Assembly: GCF_015354445.1 (NCBI RefSeq)
Contig: NZ_JADKYT010000001.1
Location: 1-64,000 of the forward strand
Direction: 5' to 3'
Length of the DNA stretch: 64,000 nt
Origin: Methylophilus sp. QUAN
Lineage (GTDB): Bacteria; Pseudomonadota; Gammaproteobacteria; Burkholderiales; Methylophilaceae
Both the position numbers and the translations under genes were made by a program. Numbering within the stretch: the first letter of the stretch is position 1; every line of letters begins with the position of its first letter. Shown in pieces: positions 1-7,801 of the stretch. The notes under the pieces are model-generated. The model was given only the letters and a program-made list of their open reading frames with translations, searched no databases and was not told the DNA's origin.

Positions 1-60
1 TTTTTAAAGAACATCAGCTTTTCGCTGTTTTCGTTACCGTTATTTCGTAACGAGGTGCGC
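1..60 (-). other. rRNA operon leader with boxA-like element (transcribed leftward out of the window)
   Basis: Read on the minus strand, the sequence after the promoter at 61-88 holds two small hairpins (CGTTA/TAACG and CAGC/GCTG) and ends with TGTTCTTTAAAAA, close to the boxA antitermination element of bacterial 16S leaders. Seen: the promoters, hairpins and boxA-like string. Inferred: that a 16S gene lies immediately beyond position 1, since none is in the window. Confidence 0.6.
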
Positions 61-88
61 ATTATACAGAGGTTTTTTACCGCGTCAA
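61..88 (-). promoter_or_regulatory. Strong sigma-70 promoter, downstream member of a tandem rrn-type pair
   Basis: On the minus strand a -35 TTGACG (88-83) and a perfect -10 TATAAT (66-61) are separated by 16 bp, followed by TGCGCACC. The near-consensus hexamers, GC-rich discriminator and following boxA-like leader fit a stable-RNA promoter. Confidence 0.75.
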
Positions 89-185
89 CAGCAATTTAAA
101 AACTCATTTCAAATCACTATCAACCCACCCCGCTAAAGGCACTTCCTGATAACTCAACATGTCGTTTCGTTTAAGGAAGCCGCGC

Positions 186-213
186 ATTCTACAGCGATGA
201 GGATTGCGGTCAA
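186..213 (-). promoter_or_regulatory. Strong sigma-70 promoter, upstream member of a tandem rrn-type pair
   Basis: On the minus strand -35 TTGACC (213-208) and -10 TAGAAT (191-186) are 16 bp apart and followed by GCGCGGC, the same layout as the promoter at 61-88. Tandem promoters are usual for rRNA operons. Between 1 and 255 no coding sequence is apparent. Confidence 0.65.
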
Positions 214-255
214 GCCCCCATTCGCCACTATTACAATTCTGTTACAAATTGATGA

Positions 256-579
256 TTATTTCTTGAAAGCTGCTTTGAGTCGCAACCATGTTTGCGTCAA
301 GACATTGCCATCCAGATGATAATGCTTATGCAAAGGCTGCTTCACTTCCCAGCTGACTTTGAGGCCTGCCGGAAAAGTAACGAAGTCACCCTTGCCAAAA
401 CTGACAGGTGTGCCGCCTACCGGAGTGACCACACATTCGCCATCTAATATATATGCCTGCTCTTGTTCATGGAATGTCCAGTCAAAAACAGACACTTCTT
501 TTTGCCAGGTGGGCCACTTGGCAACACCGAGTGTCTTTAATTGTGTTTCGGCAGGATTATGTTGAACTTGAATTTGCAT
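256..579 (-). CDS. Small cupin-fold protein (EutQ-like/DUF861 type)
   Basis: A 107-residue single-domain protein. Residues about 28-85 carry the pattern of a cupin barrel: a WTFHEQEQAYILDGE stretch, then FGKGDFVTFPAGLKVSW, as in the Cupin_3 (DUF861) family, which is often annotated as uncharacterised or EutQ-like. The first motif keeps H and two E residues that could hold a metal, but the second-motif His is replaced, so metal binding is uncertain. The start is set by a clear AAGGAG seven bases before the ATG. It stands alone between the rrn-type promoters and the divergent tsaC-like gene. No substrate can be assigned. Confidence 0.8.
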   Translation of the reverse strand: MQIQVQHNPAETQLKTLGVAKWPTWQKEVSVFDWTFHEQEQAYILDGECVVTPVGGTPVSFGKGDFVTFPAGLKVSWEVKQPLHKHYHLDGNVLTQTWLRLKAAFKK

Positions 580-681
580 TTTGCTGCTCCTTATACTGAA
601 CCGCGCATTTTATAGGAAGCCATGCTTTAGCACGCATGGTTTTCGATAGTAAAATAGAATTTTTACAAAAAAACAGAGTGC

Positions 682-1638
682 ATGATGCGTATCAGCCCGG
701 CAAAGGCGATTGAACTGTTAAAGCGTGGTGAGGTGGTCGCCATCCCGACAGAAACGGTATATGGATTGGCGGCTGATGCACGCAACGAATTGGCCATTGC
801 CAAAATATATGCGACGAAGCAGCGCCCGGCCAACAATCCACTGATTGTGCATATTGCCAGCTCAGCACAAGTGGTGGACTGGGCGAGTGAGTTTCCACCA
901 TTGGCACAACAACTGGCACACGCATTCTGGCCAGGACCGCTGACATTAGTATTACCAGCGCGCGCTGAGGTATCGCAAACCGTACGTGCTGGCGAACCAA
1001 CCGTGGCTTTGCGCGTGCCGGCACACCCGGTGGCACTTACCCTGTTAAAAGATAGCGGTCTGGGGCTTGCCGCGCCTTCTGCCAATAAATACACACAGTT
1101 GAGCCCGACCACGGCTAAGCATGTGGAGTCCGGTCTGGGCCATGACATTCCGGTATTGGACGGCGGTGCCTGCCAGGTAGGGATAGAGTCAACCATAGTC
1201 AGCGTGCACGGAGACGAGTGGCAATTATTGCGCCCAGGCATGATAGAGGCTGCAGCGATCGCCGCGATTGCAGGCAAACCGGCCACCCAGCAATCGGTGC
1301 CAACACCGAAGGTACCTGGCCAGCATTTGCTGCATTATTCGCCACGTACCCCCTGCCTACTATTTGCGTCAATCCCAGCCATGTTGCACTACGCCCAAAC
1401 CAGGCCAGCAGCCGCTGCGCTGTTGTTTGACAATGCACAGCAGGTGACAGCCAAAGATGTTTACCTGCCGAATAACCCAGCGCAAGCAGCTGAGCAACTC
1501 TACGCCGCACTACATACACTGGACACCGCACAGGCTGAGGTGATCCTGATTGAATCGCCACCAGCCAGCCCGGAATGGGATGCATTGCGTGACCGCTTGC
1601 AGCGTGCTGCCTACCAGCCCCACGACCAAAACAATTGA
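682..1638 (+). CDS. tsaC: L-threonylcarbamoyladenylate synthase (Sua5/YrdC family)
   Basis: The product makes threonylcarbamoyl-AMP from threonine, bicarbonate and ATP, the first step of the t6A37 modification of ANN-decoding tRNAs, in the cytosol. At 318 residues it is the long Sua5 form: an N-terminal YrdC domain (about 5-195) with the KxR..NN motif KQRPANNPLIVHI and PTETVYGLAADA, then a C-terminal Sua5 domain (about 215-315) joined by a linker starting at HYSPRTP. The ATG at 682 is followed by a second ATG; either could be used, and the ribosome site is weak (ACAGAG). Single gene, divergent from the cupin gene. Confidence 0.93.
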   Translation: MMRISPAKAIELLKRGEVVAIPTETVYGLAADARNELAIAKIYATKQRPANNPLIVHIASSAQVVDWASEFPPLAQQLAHAFWPGPLTLVLPARAEVSQTVRAGEPTVALRVPAHPVALTLLKDSGLGLAAPSANKYTQLSPTTAKHVESGLGHDIPVLDGGACQVGIESTIVSVHGDEWQLLRPGMIEAAAIAAIAGKPATQQSVPTPKVPGQHLLHYSPRTPCLLFASIPAMLHYAQTRPAAAALLFDNAQQVTAKDVYLPNNPAQAAEQLYAALHTLDTAQAEVILIESPPASPEWDALRDRLQRAAYQPHDQNN

Positions 1639-1710
1639 GTCTGTGAGGCATGACTGGCACAATATGGTGCATATTTATTTATAGCCTCTGATTAGAACAA
1701 GATACACACA

Positions 1711-2073
1711 ATGAAAAATACCTATCAACATTTGATGATCGCTGCCGCCTCTGCCTTATTGTTTGGCTGCGCCAGCTTTGAGTTTCCCAGCATGTTTGAC
1801 AAAGGCACCAAGGAGATACCGCGCTATGGCAAAGAAGCCATCCATTACCAATGCGACAACTACCAGTCTTTTGGCCTGAAACTATCTGCAAATGGTGACG
1901 AAGCCTGGGTCATGCTGCCTGATCACGAAATTGGCCTGGCCAGAGATGCGAGCGATAAGCAGCTTTATCACTATGGCACCATGGATTTGCGCCTGAACGG
2001 CGAGCAAACCACGCTGGATGACAGTGATCATTTACACCTCAAAAACTGCAAACCTGCCGAGACCAAAAAGTAA
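1711..2073 (+). CDS. Lipoprotein with MliC-like (C-type lysozyme inhibitor) domain
   Basis: 120 residues with a lipoprotein signal: the lipobox LFGC puts the lipidated cysteine at residue 20. The rest (about 48-115) follows the MliC pattern: IHYQC near the start, a strand with a D/E-rich hydrophobic alternation (AWVMLPDHEIGL), Y..GTMDLRLNGEQTTL, and a closing C near residue 113 that could pair with the first Cys. MliC proteins are membrane-anchored inhibitors of c-type lysozyme. The similarity is by eye only, so lysozyme inhibition is a hypothesis; lipoprotein status is firm. Probable outer-membrane anchoring since the residue after Cys is Ala. Confidence 0.7.
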   Translation: MKNTYQHLMIAAASALLFGCASFEFPSMFDKGTKEIPRYGKEAIHYQCDNYQSFGLKLSANGDEAWVMLPDHEIGLARDASDKQLYHYGTMDLRLNGEQTTLDDSDHLHLKNCKPAETKK

Positions 2074-2093
2074 GTAGCTTTTGGCACAAAAAA

Positions 2094-2111
2094 GCCCTGC
2101 AAAAGCAGGGC
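2094..2111 (-). terminator. Rho-independent terminator of the double-glycine peptide gene
   Basis: Perfect 7-bp stem GCCCTGC/GCAGGGC with a 4-base loop. On the minus strand it is followed by six T residues, while the plus strand has no T tract, so it serves the leftward gene at 2141-2374. Confidence 0.85.
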
Positions 2112-2140
2112 AAATACATCGGAGGGGAAAACCGAGTCTG

Positions 2141-2374
2141 TTAAATGCTGACCAAGCCGCCAAACAGGCCAAGCACGCTACCTAAGAGGGGGCCAACCAA
2201 TGGGATCGCCGACAGGGTACTGACCAAACCGTTGACCGTGCCGCCGGTAGAACTGGTCGCACCGCCCAGCAAACCACCTAACAACGGAATGCCACCCAGC
2301 AAACCGGACAGATCCAAGCCCGCACCGCCAGAAACCGCTTCAACTTCAACCTTTTTCAAGTTTTGAATTGCCAT
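2141..2374 (-). CDS. Putative microcin/bacteriocin precursor with double-glycine leader
   Basis: 77 residues. Residues 1-17 (MAIQNLKKVEVEAVSGG) are a typical double-glycine leader of the kind cut by peptidase-C39 exporters, with hydrophobic positions and ending VSGG. The remaining 60 residues are very hydrophobic and rich in Gly, Leu and Ser, with no Cys, Lys or Arg. They contain two related blocks, IPLLGGLLGG and IPLVGPLLGS, with GxxxG-like spacing, suggesting membrane-active helices. The ATG has a strong GAGGAG site. The gene lies 182 bp downstream of the TolC-like gene of a complete type I exporter and has its own terminator. Antibacterial activity is inferred; a non-bactericidal secreted peptide is possible. 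No immunity gene was recognised. Confidence 0.75.
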   Translation of the reverse strand: MAIQNLKKVEVEAVSGGAGLDLSGLLGGIPLLGGLLGGATSSTGGTVNGLVSTLSAIPLVGPLLGSVLGLFGGLVSI

Positions 2375-2555
2375 TTACTTCTCCTCATTTACGTTATTAA
2401 TGTGCTCTTTCTAACCATGCAATCCTTGACGACTGCACAATTAACTCGCACCCACCATCACCTTGATTCAAGATAATTCAGACGGTGATATCGCTGCATA
2501 ACAGCCACATCACAGCAACATAATATTAACTAAAATTAACAATTACGTAAACAGG

Positions 2556-4040
2556 TTAACGGCCATTGATGTTCAAAGGTTCGACAATCGCCCACAAGCC
2601 GACATTGCCCATATTGGCAGCGAGTTTCAATCTGGCCGCACGCAAGGCCGCCAGCGACTTGATATGCTGCTGCCTGGCGCTGGACAGTGCATTTTGCGCC
2701 CCCAGCAACTCGATCATATTGCCCACCCCGGCCTGATAACGCCCTTGCGCGACCTGAAACGCCTCTTGAGCATGGCGCACGAGCTCCTCCGTCGCACGCA
2801 GATTTTCGCGTTCTGACATCAAAGCGTGATAGCTTTTCCATACCTCCAGCGAGACCTGTTGCATGATGCGATTCAGTTCTGCCACGCGTGTTTGACGCTC
2901 TGCTTCGGCAGATTGCATCTGATAGCTACGCGAAAACCCTTCAAATAAAGGCATATTCAGCTGCAAACCGACGGTGGCCGTGGTCGAGTACACACTACTG
3001 GCCGGAAAGTTTGCCAGTTGCTGATAGCCCATCTGATCCGAACGACTCAATTCAGTATTAAGGTTTAAGGTTGGCAGTCCTTCTGCACGCACAGCCTTCA
3101 TATTTTCTTCAGCGGCCTGTACTTTAGATTTCGCGGCAAGAATGGCCGGATGCGATTCGAGGGCCTGTTGGATCAGCACATCCACCCGGTTAATAAAATC
3201 CGCCTGCTCCAGCGGTTGGCTGCGTTTTAACAGCTGAAAGGGGGTATTGGCCATTAAGCCCATGGCGGCGGACAACGTGCCATGGGCATTTCTCAGGTCG
3301 CCTTCGGCTTTGATTCTATCTAGCCGTGCTTGTGCATAAGCGGTTTGCGCTTGTAACTGGTCGGTGAGTAAACCGACACCAGCCTTGAATTTGGCCGTTG
3401 CCGCGGCCAGGCTCTCCTTGGCCAACGATTCGGCATCCTCAAAAGCCGTCAAGGTGACCTGTGTGGTCAGGTTGTCGAAATAAGCCTGGGCAGCGGTGAT
3501 AAACACTTCTTGCAAGGCAGCATCATGCGCAGCATTGGCGGCATTTAATAAGGCCTGTGCCTGACCAAGCTTAGCCGAGCGCTGCCCTAGGTCAGCCAGC
3601 AACCAGCTCAAGCGCAGGCTGGCCGTGCGGTTAGTAATGTTATTGTCCTGGTCCAGCGAAGAGAACAATGAGTTTTCAACGTGATTTCTCACTTTGGCCG
3701 TGCCTGCCGTGACATTGATACGCGGTAAATAATTGGACTTTTGTACCGCCACTTGCGCGGCCTGCGCTTTGGCGATGGACCAGGCCTCGGCACTGCGTGG
3801 ACTATTACATAAGGCCTGCTCAACCACATCAAGCAGTGTCAGCGGCCGTTGCGGCAAGGCCGCGGCACAGGGGGCTAATTCAGATTCAGCCGCTGTCGTT
3901 AACATCTCTTTGGCCGGGCTACCGGCGACGCGCCCCTGGAACTCAGTAAAGTCGGTCAATTGCAGTGCCATGGCGCTGACTGGCAATACAAGCCCCAGCA
4001 CCCAGCATAATGGCAATGCCTGGCGCAAAGATACGTTCAT
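2556..4040 (-). CDS. TolC-family outer membrane efflux protein of a type I secretion system
   Basis: 494 residues, with a signal peptide (cleavage likely after VSAMA) and two outer-membrane-efflux repeats forming the coiled alpha-barrel and beta-barrel channel, the second with QLNMPLFEGFSRSYQ and the terminal GVGNMIELLGAQNAL motif typical of the family. The last gene before the peptide precursor, its ATG overlaps the stop of the ABC exporter gene by 4 bp, so the two are translationally coupled. Expected to form the outer-membrane exit for the HlyD-like adaptor and C39 ABC transporter encoded upstream. Confidence 0.9.
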   Translation of the reverse strand: MNVSLRQALPLCWVLGLVLPVSAMALQLTDFTEFQGRVAGSPAKEMLTTAAESELAPCAAALPQRPLTLLDVVEQALCNSPRSAEAWSIAKAQAAQVAVQKSNYLPRINVTAGTAKVRNHVENSLFSSLDQDNNITNRTASLRLSWLLADLGQRSAKLGQAQALLNAANAAHDAALQEVFITAAQAYFDNLTTQVTLTAFEDAESLAKESLAAATAKFKAGVGLLTDQLQAQTAYAQARLDRIKAEGDLRNAHGTLSAAMGLMANTPFQLLKRSQPLEQADFINRVDVLIQQALESHPAILAAKSKVQAAEENMKAVRAEGLPTLNLNTELSRSDQMGYQQLANFPASSVYSTTATVGLQLNMPLFEGFSRSYQMQSAEAERQTRVAELNRIMQQVSLEVWKSYHALMSERENLRATEELVRHAQEAFQVAQGRYQAGVGNMIELLGAQNALSSARQQHIKSLAALRAARLKLAANMGNVGLWAIVEPLNINGR

Positions 4041-6160
4041 GCGCCTGCCACCGCCGTCATATGGACTTTACCCGCCACCATCACAATCACGCGCTTGGCC
4101 GAAGCGATGGTCTCGGGCCGGTGCGCTATAATCACGCGCGTCATATCTAGCGCCTGTATGGCCTGGTTGACCATGGCTTCACGCGCCACATCTAGGTGGC
4201 TGGTTGCTTCGTCGAGGAACAGGATTTTGGGCTTTTTATATAAAGCGCGTGCCAGCAGGATGCGTTGTTTTTGCCCGCCAGACAGCGCTGCGCCCATATC
4301 GCCGATCAGGGTATTAAAGCCCATGGGCATGACGGCAATTTCTTCATAGACTGCCGCCTTGCGCGCACATTCTTCCACCCACGCCATATCAACTTGCTGA
4401 TCAAAAAAGGCAATATTGTCAGCAATCGAGCCTGCAAACAGCGCATCGTCCTGCATCACCGTACCGACCATATTGCGCAGATGCGACAAGCCCAGTTTGG
4501 ACAACGGTTGCCCGCCCACCAATATCTGCCCTTCTTTAAAAGGGCGCAGCCCGAGCATAATGCTCATCAAGGTCGACTTACCGCAACCAGAAGCGCCGAC
4601 AATGGCCACCGATTCGCCTTCAGCAATCTCAAGGTCAACACCATCCAGCACCCAGGGCTCGCCATCCGCATAACGGTAACGCAGGCCCTGAATCACAATA
4701 TTGGCAGGCAGTTTTTCAATCTCCTGCTTGCTCATGGTATCCACAACTTCAGGCTCTTGCTCGGCCAGGGCAATATCCGCCAGGCGCTCACCTTGCAAAT
4801 GCAACATACGCATCTCAACCATGCGGTCAATCAGGCCGCTCACGCGCGTCACAAACTGGTCTTTATAGGCAATAAAAGCCAGCAAAACCCCAATCGTGAA
4901 CGCACCATCCATCACCAATTTGGCGCCCAGCCAGATAATGAGGATACGTTCCACACCGAATAACAATCCATTCAGCAAGCGATACATCACCTGCAACTTT
5001 TGCGTACGTAAGTCAGCATTCACTTGCTCGACAAACAAGCCTAACCAGCTACTCCTGCGCTCATCTAATCGCTGAAATAATTTAAGCGCACGCACACCGC
5101 GCACGGTTTCAATAAAATGGGTTTGCTGTTTGGCGGCATGCACAATTTGCTCTTCGGTCGCATTGCGCAGGGGCCGAAACCAGGCCCAGCGCCCGAGGCC
5201 ATACAACAGCATGGCACCGATGGCGATCCAGGCCATGGTCGGGCTATACAAAAACATCATGGCCAAGGTCGCCACCGTCAAGACACCATCCAGAATGGCT
5301 TCGACAAAGGTGCTGGTCAGCGTATGCTGGATTTGATCAATAGCGCCAAAGCGCGACACCACATCGCCCAGATGCCGCTTTTCAAAAAAGTCGACCGGCA
5401 AGCGGATCAAGTGCGCAAATAAATTGGCCCGCCATTGCACGTTGAGCGTGGTAGACATATGCATGATGACCCAGGCGCGCACCGTACTAATGGCCTGCTG
5501 CATGAAGACCAGCAGGCCAAAGCCAAGTGCCAGCGTGGTGAGCAAATCCCGGTCTGCCGACACCAGCGCATGGTCAACGACCCATTGCATATAAAACGGC
5601 GACACCAGCGCAAACACCTCCAACGCCAGCGCTAACAGCAACACCTGCCCCAGCGAACGGTAAAGGCCAGTGACATGCCCCATCATGTCACGCAATTTCA
5701 CGCTTTGTTTAAAGGTCACCTGCTTAAAGCCTGGGTTGGGCCACAACTCGAGCGCAACCCCCGTAAAGGCAGCCGATACCTCCTCAAAGGTCAGCTTGCG
5801 TATACCCATGGCAGGATCATGAATCACCACATGACGCGCGCCCACTTCTTTCAACACCACAAAGTGGTTGAAATTCCAGTGCAAAATGCACGGCCGCCGT
5901 AAATCTTTCAGATCTTCGAGCTCCAGCTTGACCGGGCGTGTGGTAAAACCCACGGCTTGCGCCATGCCCATCAGGTGACTCAGGGTCGTGCCCTTGATTG
6001 AGATCAGGAACAATCGGCGCATGGTCGCCAGGTCGGTGCGAAACCCATGATAGTTTGACACCATGACCAGGCAGGCCAAGCCGCACTCGCTGGCCTCGGT
6101 TTGTAACGTGATAGGCAGCGTACGCCCCAGACCAAAAGACAGCTGACTAAGAAAAGACAT
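4037..6160 (-). CDS. Peptidase-C39 ABC exporter (bacteriocin/microcin processing and export)
   Basis: 707 residues with the three domains of leader-cleaving exporters. Residues 15-140 are a C39 protease with an intact triad by position: Cys26 in EASECGLAC (oxyanion Gln20), His99 in NHFVVL and Asp115 in HDPAMG. Residues about 165-450 are a six-helix ABC membrane domain. Residues 480-700 form the nucleotide-binding domain with Walker A GASGCGKST, signature LSGGQKQR, Walker B ILFLDEATSHLD and the His switch IIAHRPE. Such proteins remove double-glycine leaders while exporting the peptide across the inner membrane. The obvious substrate is the peptide at 2141-2374. Resembles CvaB/microcin V exporters. 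Confidence 0.93.
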   Translation of the reverse strand: MSFLSQLSFGLGRTLPITLQTEASECGLACLVMVSNYHGFRTDLATMRRLFLISIKGTTLSHLMGMAQAVGFTTRPVKLELEDLKDLRRPCILHWNFNHFVVLKEVGARHVVIHDPAMGIRKLTFEEVSAAFTGVALELWPNPGFKQVTFKQSVKLRDMMGHVTGLYRSLGQVLLLALALEVFALVSPFYMQWVVDHALVSADRDLLTTLALGFGLLVFMQQAISTVRAWVIMHMSTTLNVQWRANLFAHLIRLPVDFFEKRHLGDVVSRFGAIDQIQHTLTSTFVEAILDGVLTVATLAMMFLYSPTMAWIAIGAMLLYGLGRWAWFRPLRNATEEQIVHAAKQQTHFIETVRGVRALKLFQRLDERRSSWLGLFVEQVNADLRTQKLQVMYRLLNGLLFGVERILIIWLGAKLVMDGAFTIGVLLAFIAYKDQFVTRVSGLIDRMVEMRMLHLQGERLADIALAEQEPEVVDTMSKQEIEKLPANIVIQGLRYRYADGEPWVLDGVDLEIAEGESVAIVGASGCGKSTLMSIMLGLRPFKEGQILVGGQPLSKLGLSHLRNMVGTVMQDDALFAGSIADNIAFFDQQVDMAWVEECARKAAVYEEIAVMPMGFNTLIGDMGAALSGGQKQRILLARALYKKPKILFLDEATSHLDVAREAMVNQAIQALDMTRVIIAHRPETIASAKRVIVMVAGKVHMTAVAGA

Positions 6161-6181
6161 GACTCACTTTCGTTTCCATGG

Positions 6182-7450
6182 CTACAGCTTGCCAGTCAAA
6201 CTAATTAATGGCTCCAGCACCCACTCATACAAGCGCCGACGTTCGAGCATGACGTCAGCATCCAGCAACATGCCTGGCTGCAAAGGCTGCTTGACGCCAT
6301 AAGCGACGATGGCTTGCTGGTCTAGCACGACTGAAATACGGTAATAAGGCTCACTGCTTTGATTATTGCCAGACAGATTACCCATGGTAAAAATCTCACT
6401 GGCTGGCAACGCGGTCCTGGATACTGACACTACTCGACCAGTGGCCTGGCCAAATTTCTGGTAGGGATACGCCTGGTAACGCAAACGCACTGGCACACCG
6501 GGGCGGACGAACCCCACGGCGCGGCTGGGTGCAAACAAATGCGCTTCCAGCCTGGCGCCGCGCGGCACAATACTCAGCAGCGGCCGACTGCTTTCGACCG
6601 CCATGCCGACATTTGTAACGACGGCAGTGGCCGTGCCGGACTCAGGCGCACGGATCACCAGGCGCCGCTTGGCTTCGCTTTCGGTCAGTTGTTGATTCAC
6701 ACTGGACACGCTGCGCTCCAGTTGCGCAATCTGGTTTTGATGCTTCGCGCGTAGGCTGGACAACTCGTCCTGACGGGCAAGCACATCACGTTGCATGCGC
6801 ACCTGTTCGCGCGCCATGGACTCTAGCCGCGAAGACTGCTCTATCCAGTCCTCTTGTTTTTGCTGCGTTTGCTCACGTGAAATATAGTTTTTCTCCAGCA
6901 ATCCCTGATAGCGCTGATACGCCTCTTCGCTCAATGTCACGCGCGTCTGCTGCGCTTTATATTGTGCTGCCAGCCGGGTCAGCTCTTCCTGAATCCCTAG
7001 CAGACGTGACTGCAATGCCTGTTGTTCATCATGCTGTTGCAGCCTGGTTTTGACGATTTCGTCGCGCAGCGATTGCCGTTGTTGGGTATGTTGTGCGCTG
7101 ATGGAGGCCTGCACAGAACCCTGCGCATCAGAATAACGCTCACTGGAAAGCACAAACAGGATATCGCCCTGCTTCACCAGCTGCCCTTCCTGCACTTTCT
7201 TTTCAACCACCAGCCCTAATTGCGGCGCATAGACTTTCAGTAAGCCAGTTTCTGGCACCAACTGCCCCATGACCGTACTACGCTTGGTATAAGTCGCACA
7301 CGCCATAAACAGCACCACAATCACCGCAAAAACGATGGCCATACCGGTGAGCAACAAGTAACTGACAGGACGCACCAGCAGGATAGTGCCCAGCCAATGG
7401 TTTTTTTGTGCGTTGAGCGCAGCGTGACGGAATAAAGGCTGATTGGCCAT
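6182..7450 (-). CDS. HlyD-family periplasmic adaptor of the peptide exporter
   Basis: 422 residues. One N-terminal membrane helix (about 28-52) follows a short cytoplasmic segment. Then come a split lipoyl-like half (LKVYAPQLGLVVEKKVQEGQ), a long Gln/Glu-rich alpha-hairpin (about 110-265), the second lipoyl half (VIRAPESGTATAVV) and a beta-barrel region with RLRYQAYPYQKFGQATGRV, which is the CvaA/RaxA-type HlyD signature. It links the C39 ABC exporter to the TolC-like channel. First gene of the leftward unit, 21 bp before the ABC gene. A promoter should lie in 7451-7540, but no convincing hexamers were found. Confidence 0.9.
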   Translation of the reverse strand: MANQPLFRHAALNAQKNHWLGTILLVRPVSYLLLTGMAIVFAVIVVLFMACATYTKRSTVMGQLVPETGLLKVYAPQLGLVVEKKVQEGQLVKQGDILFVLSSERYSDAQGSVQASISAQHTQQRQSLRDEIVKTRLQQHDEQQALQSRLLGIQEELTRLAAQYKAQQTRVTLSEEAYQRYQGLLEKNYISREQTQQKQEDWIEQSSRLESMAREQVRMQRDVLARQDELSSLRAKHQNQIAQLERSVSSVNQQLTESEAKRRLVIRAPESGTATAVVTNVGMAVESSRPLLSIVPRGARLEAHLFAPSRAVGFVRPGVPVRLRYQAYPYQKFGQATGRVVSVSRTALPASEIFTMGNLSGNNQSSEPYYRISVVLDQQAIVAYGVKQPLQPGMLLDADVMLERRRLYEWVLEPLISLTGKL

Positions 7451-7621
7451 GACGGTAGATGCCAGCGACGGAGATTACACCTGGTAAATTGAGATAATAT
7501 TTATTAACAAACCAGCGAATTATAGGGGTGTGACAAATTCAATGTCAATCTATGTTAAGAAAAACATCGCCACCAAGTCGGACAGTACACATGCTGATTG
7601 CAAGGCAGGCTAACAGCACCC

Positions 7622-7637
7622 TGCGGATAAGCCAGCA
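7622..7637 (+). promoter_or_regulatory. Possible weak enhancer site upstream of the porin gene
   Basis: TGCGGATAAGCCAGCA agrees at 12 of 16 positions with the palindrome TGCTGAWTAWTCAGCA found in the organosulfur intergenic regions, and a half site TGCTGATT lies at 7592. It sits about 55 bp upstream of the -24/-12 promoter. A degenerate match, so tentative. The remainder of 7451-7801 shows no supported gene. Confidence 0.3.
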
Positions 7638-7689
7638 TCCGCCATTCCCACAAAACAACTCAAGCCATTGATTTTTATAACTTAATTTT

Positions 7690-7707
7690 GTGGCACACAT
7701 TCTGCAA
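7690..7707 (+). promoter_or_regulatory. Sigma-54 (-24/-12) promoter for the porin gene
   Basis: TGTGGCACACATTCTGCA has the invariant GG (7692-7693) and GC (7704-7705) separated by exactly 10 bases and the TGGCAC and TGCA halves. It lies 97 bp before the porin ATG, in the right orientation. Confidence 0.75.
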
Positions 7708-7801
7708 TTAAACATTATGGAACGTGACCTCATCACGCCTGCGCGTGATGAGGACGACTGATATCCATTGATAACCGAATGACTAATCTCAGAGTGAATA
7801 C

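Noticed and set aside
663-1286. Long open frame on the strand opposite the tsaC-like gene
   Set aside because: It mirrors the real gene, lacks a ribosome site and has a composition typical of an overprint; the plus-strand protein has conserved motifs.
4265-4963. 232-codon frame opposite the C39 exporter gene
   Set aside because: Antisense to a well-conserved ABC ATPase domain; no family resemblance, low-complexity composition.
7545-7736. 63-codon minus-strand frame between the HlyD-like and porin genes
   Set aside because: No ribosome site, odd composition, and it covers the sigma-54 promoter of the porin.
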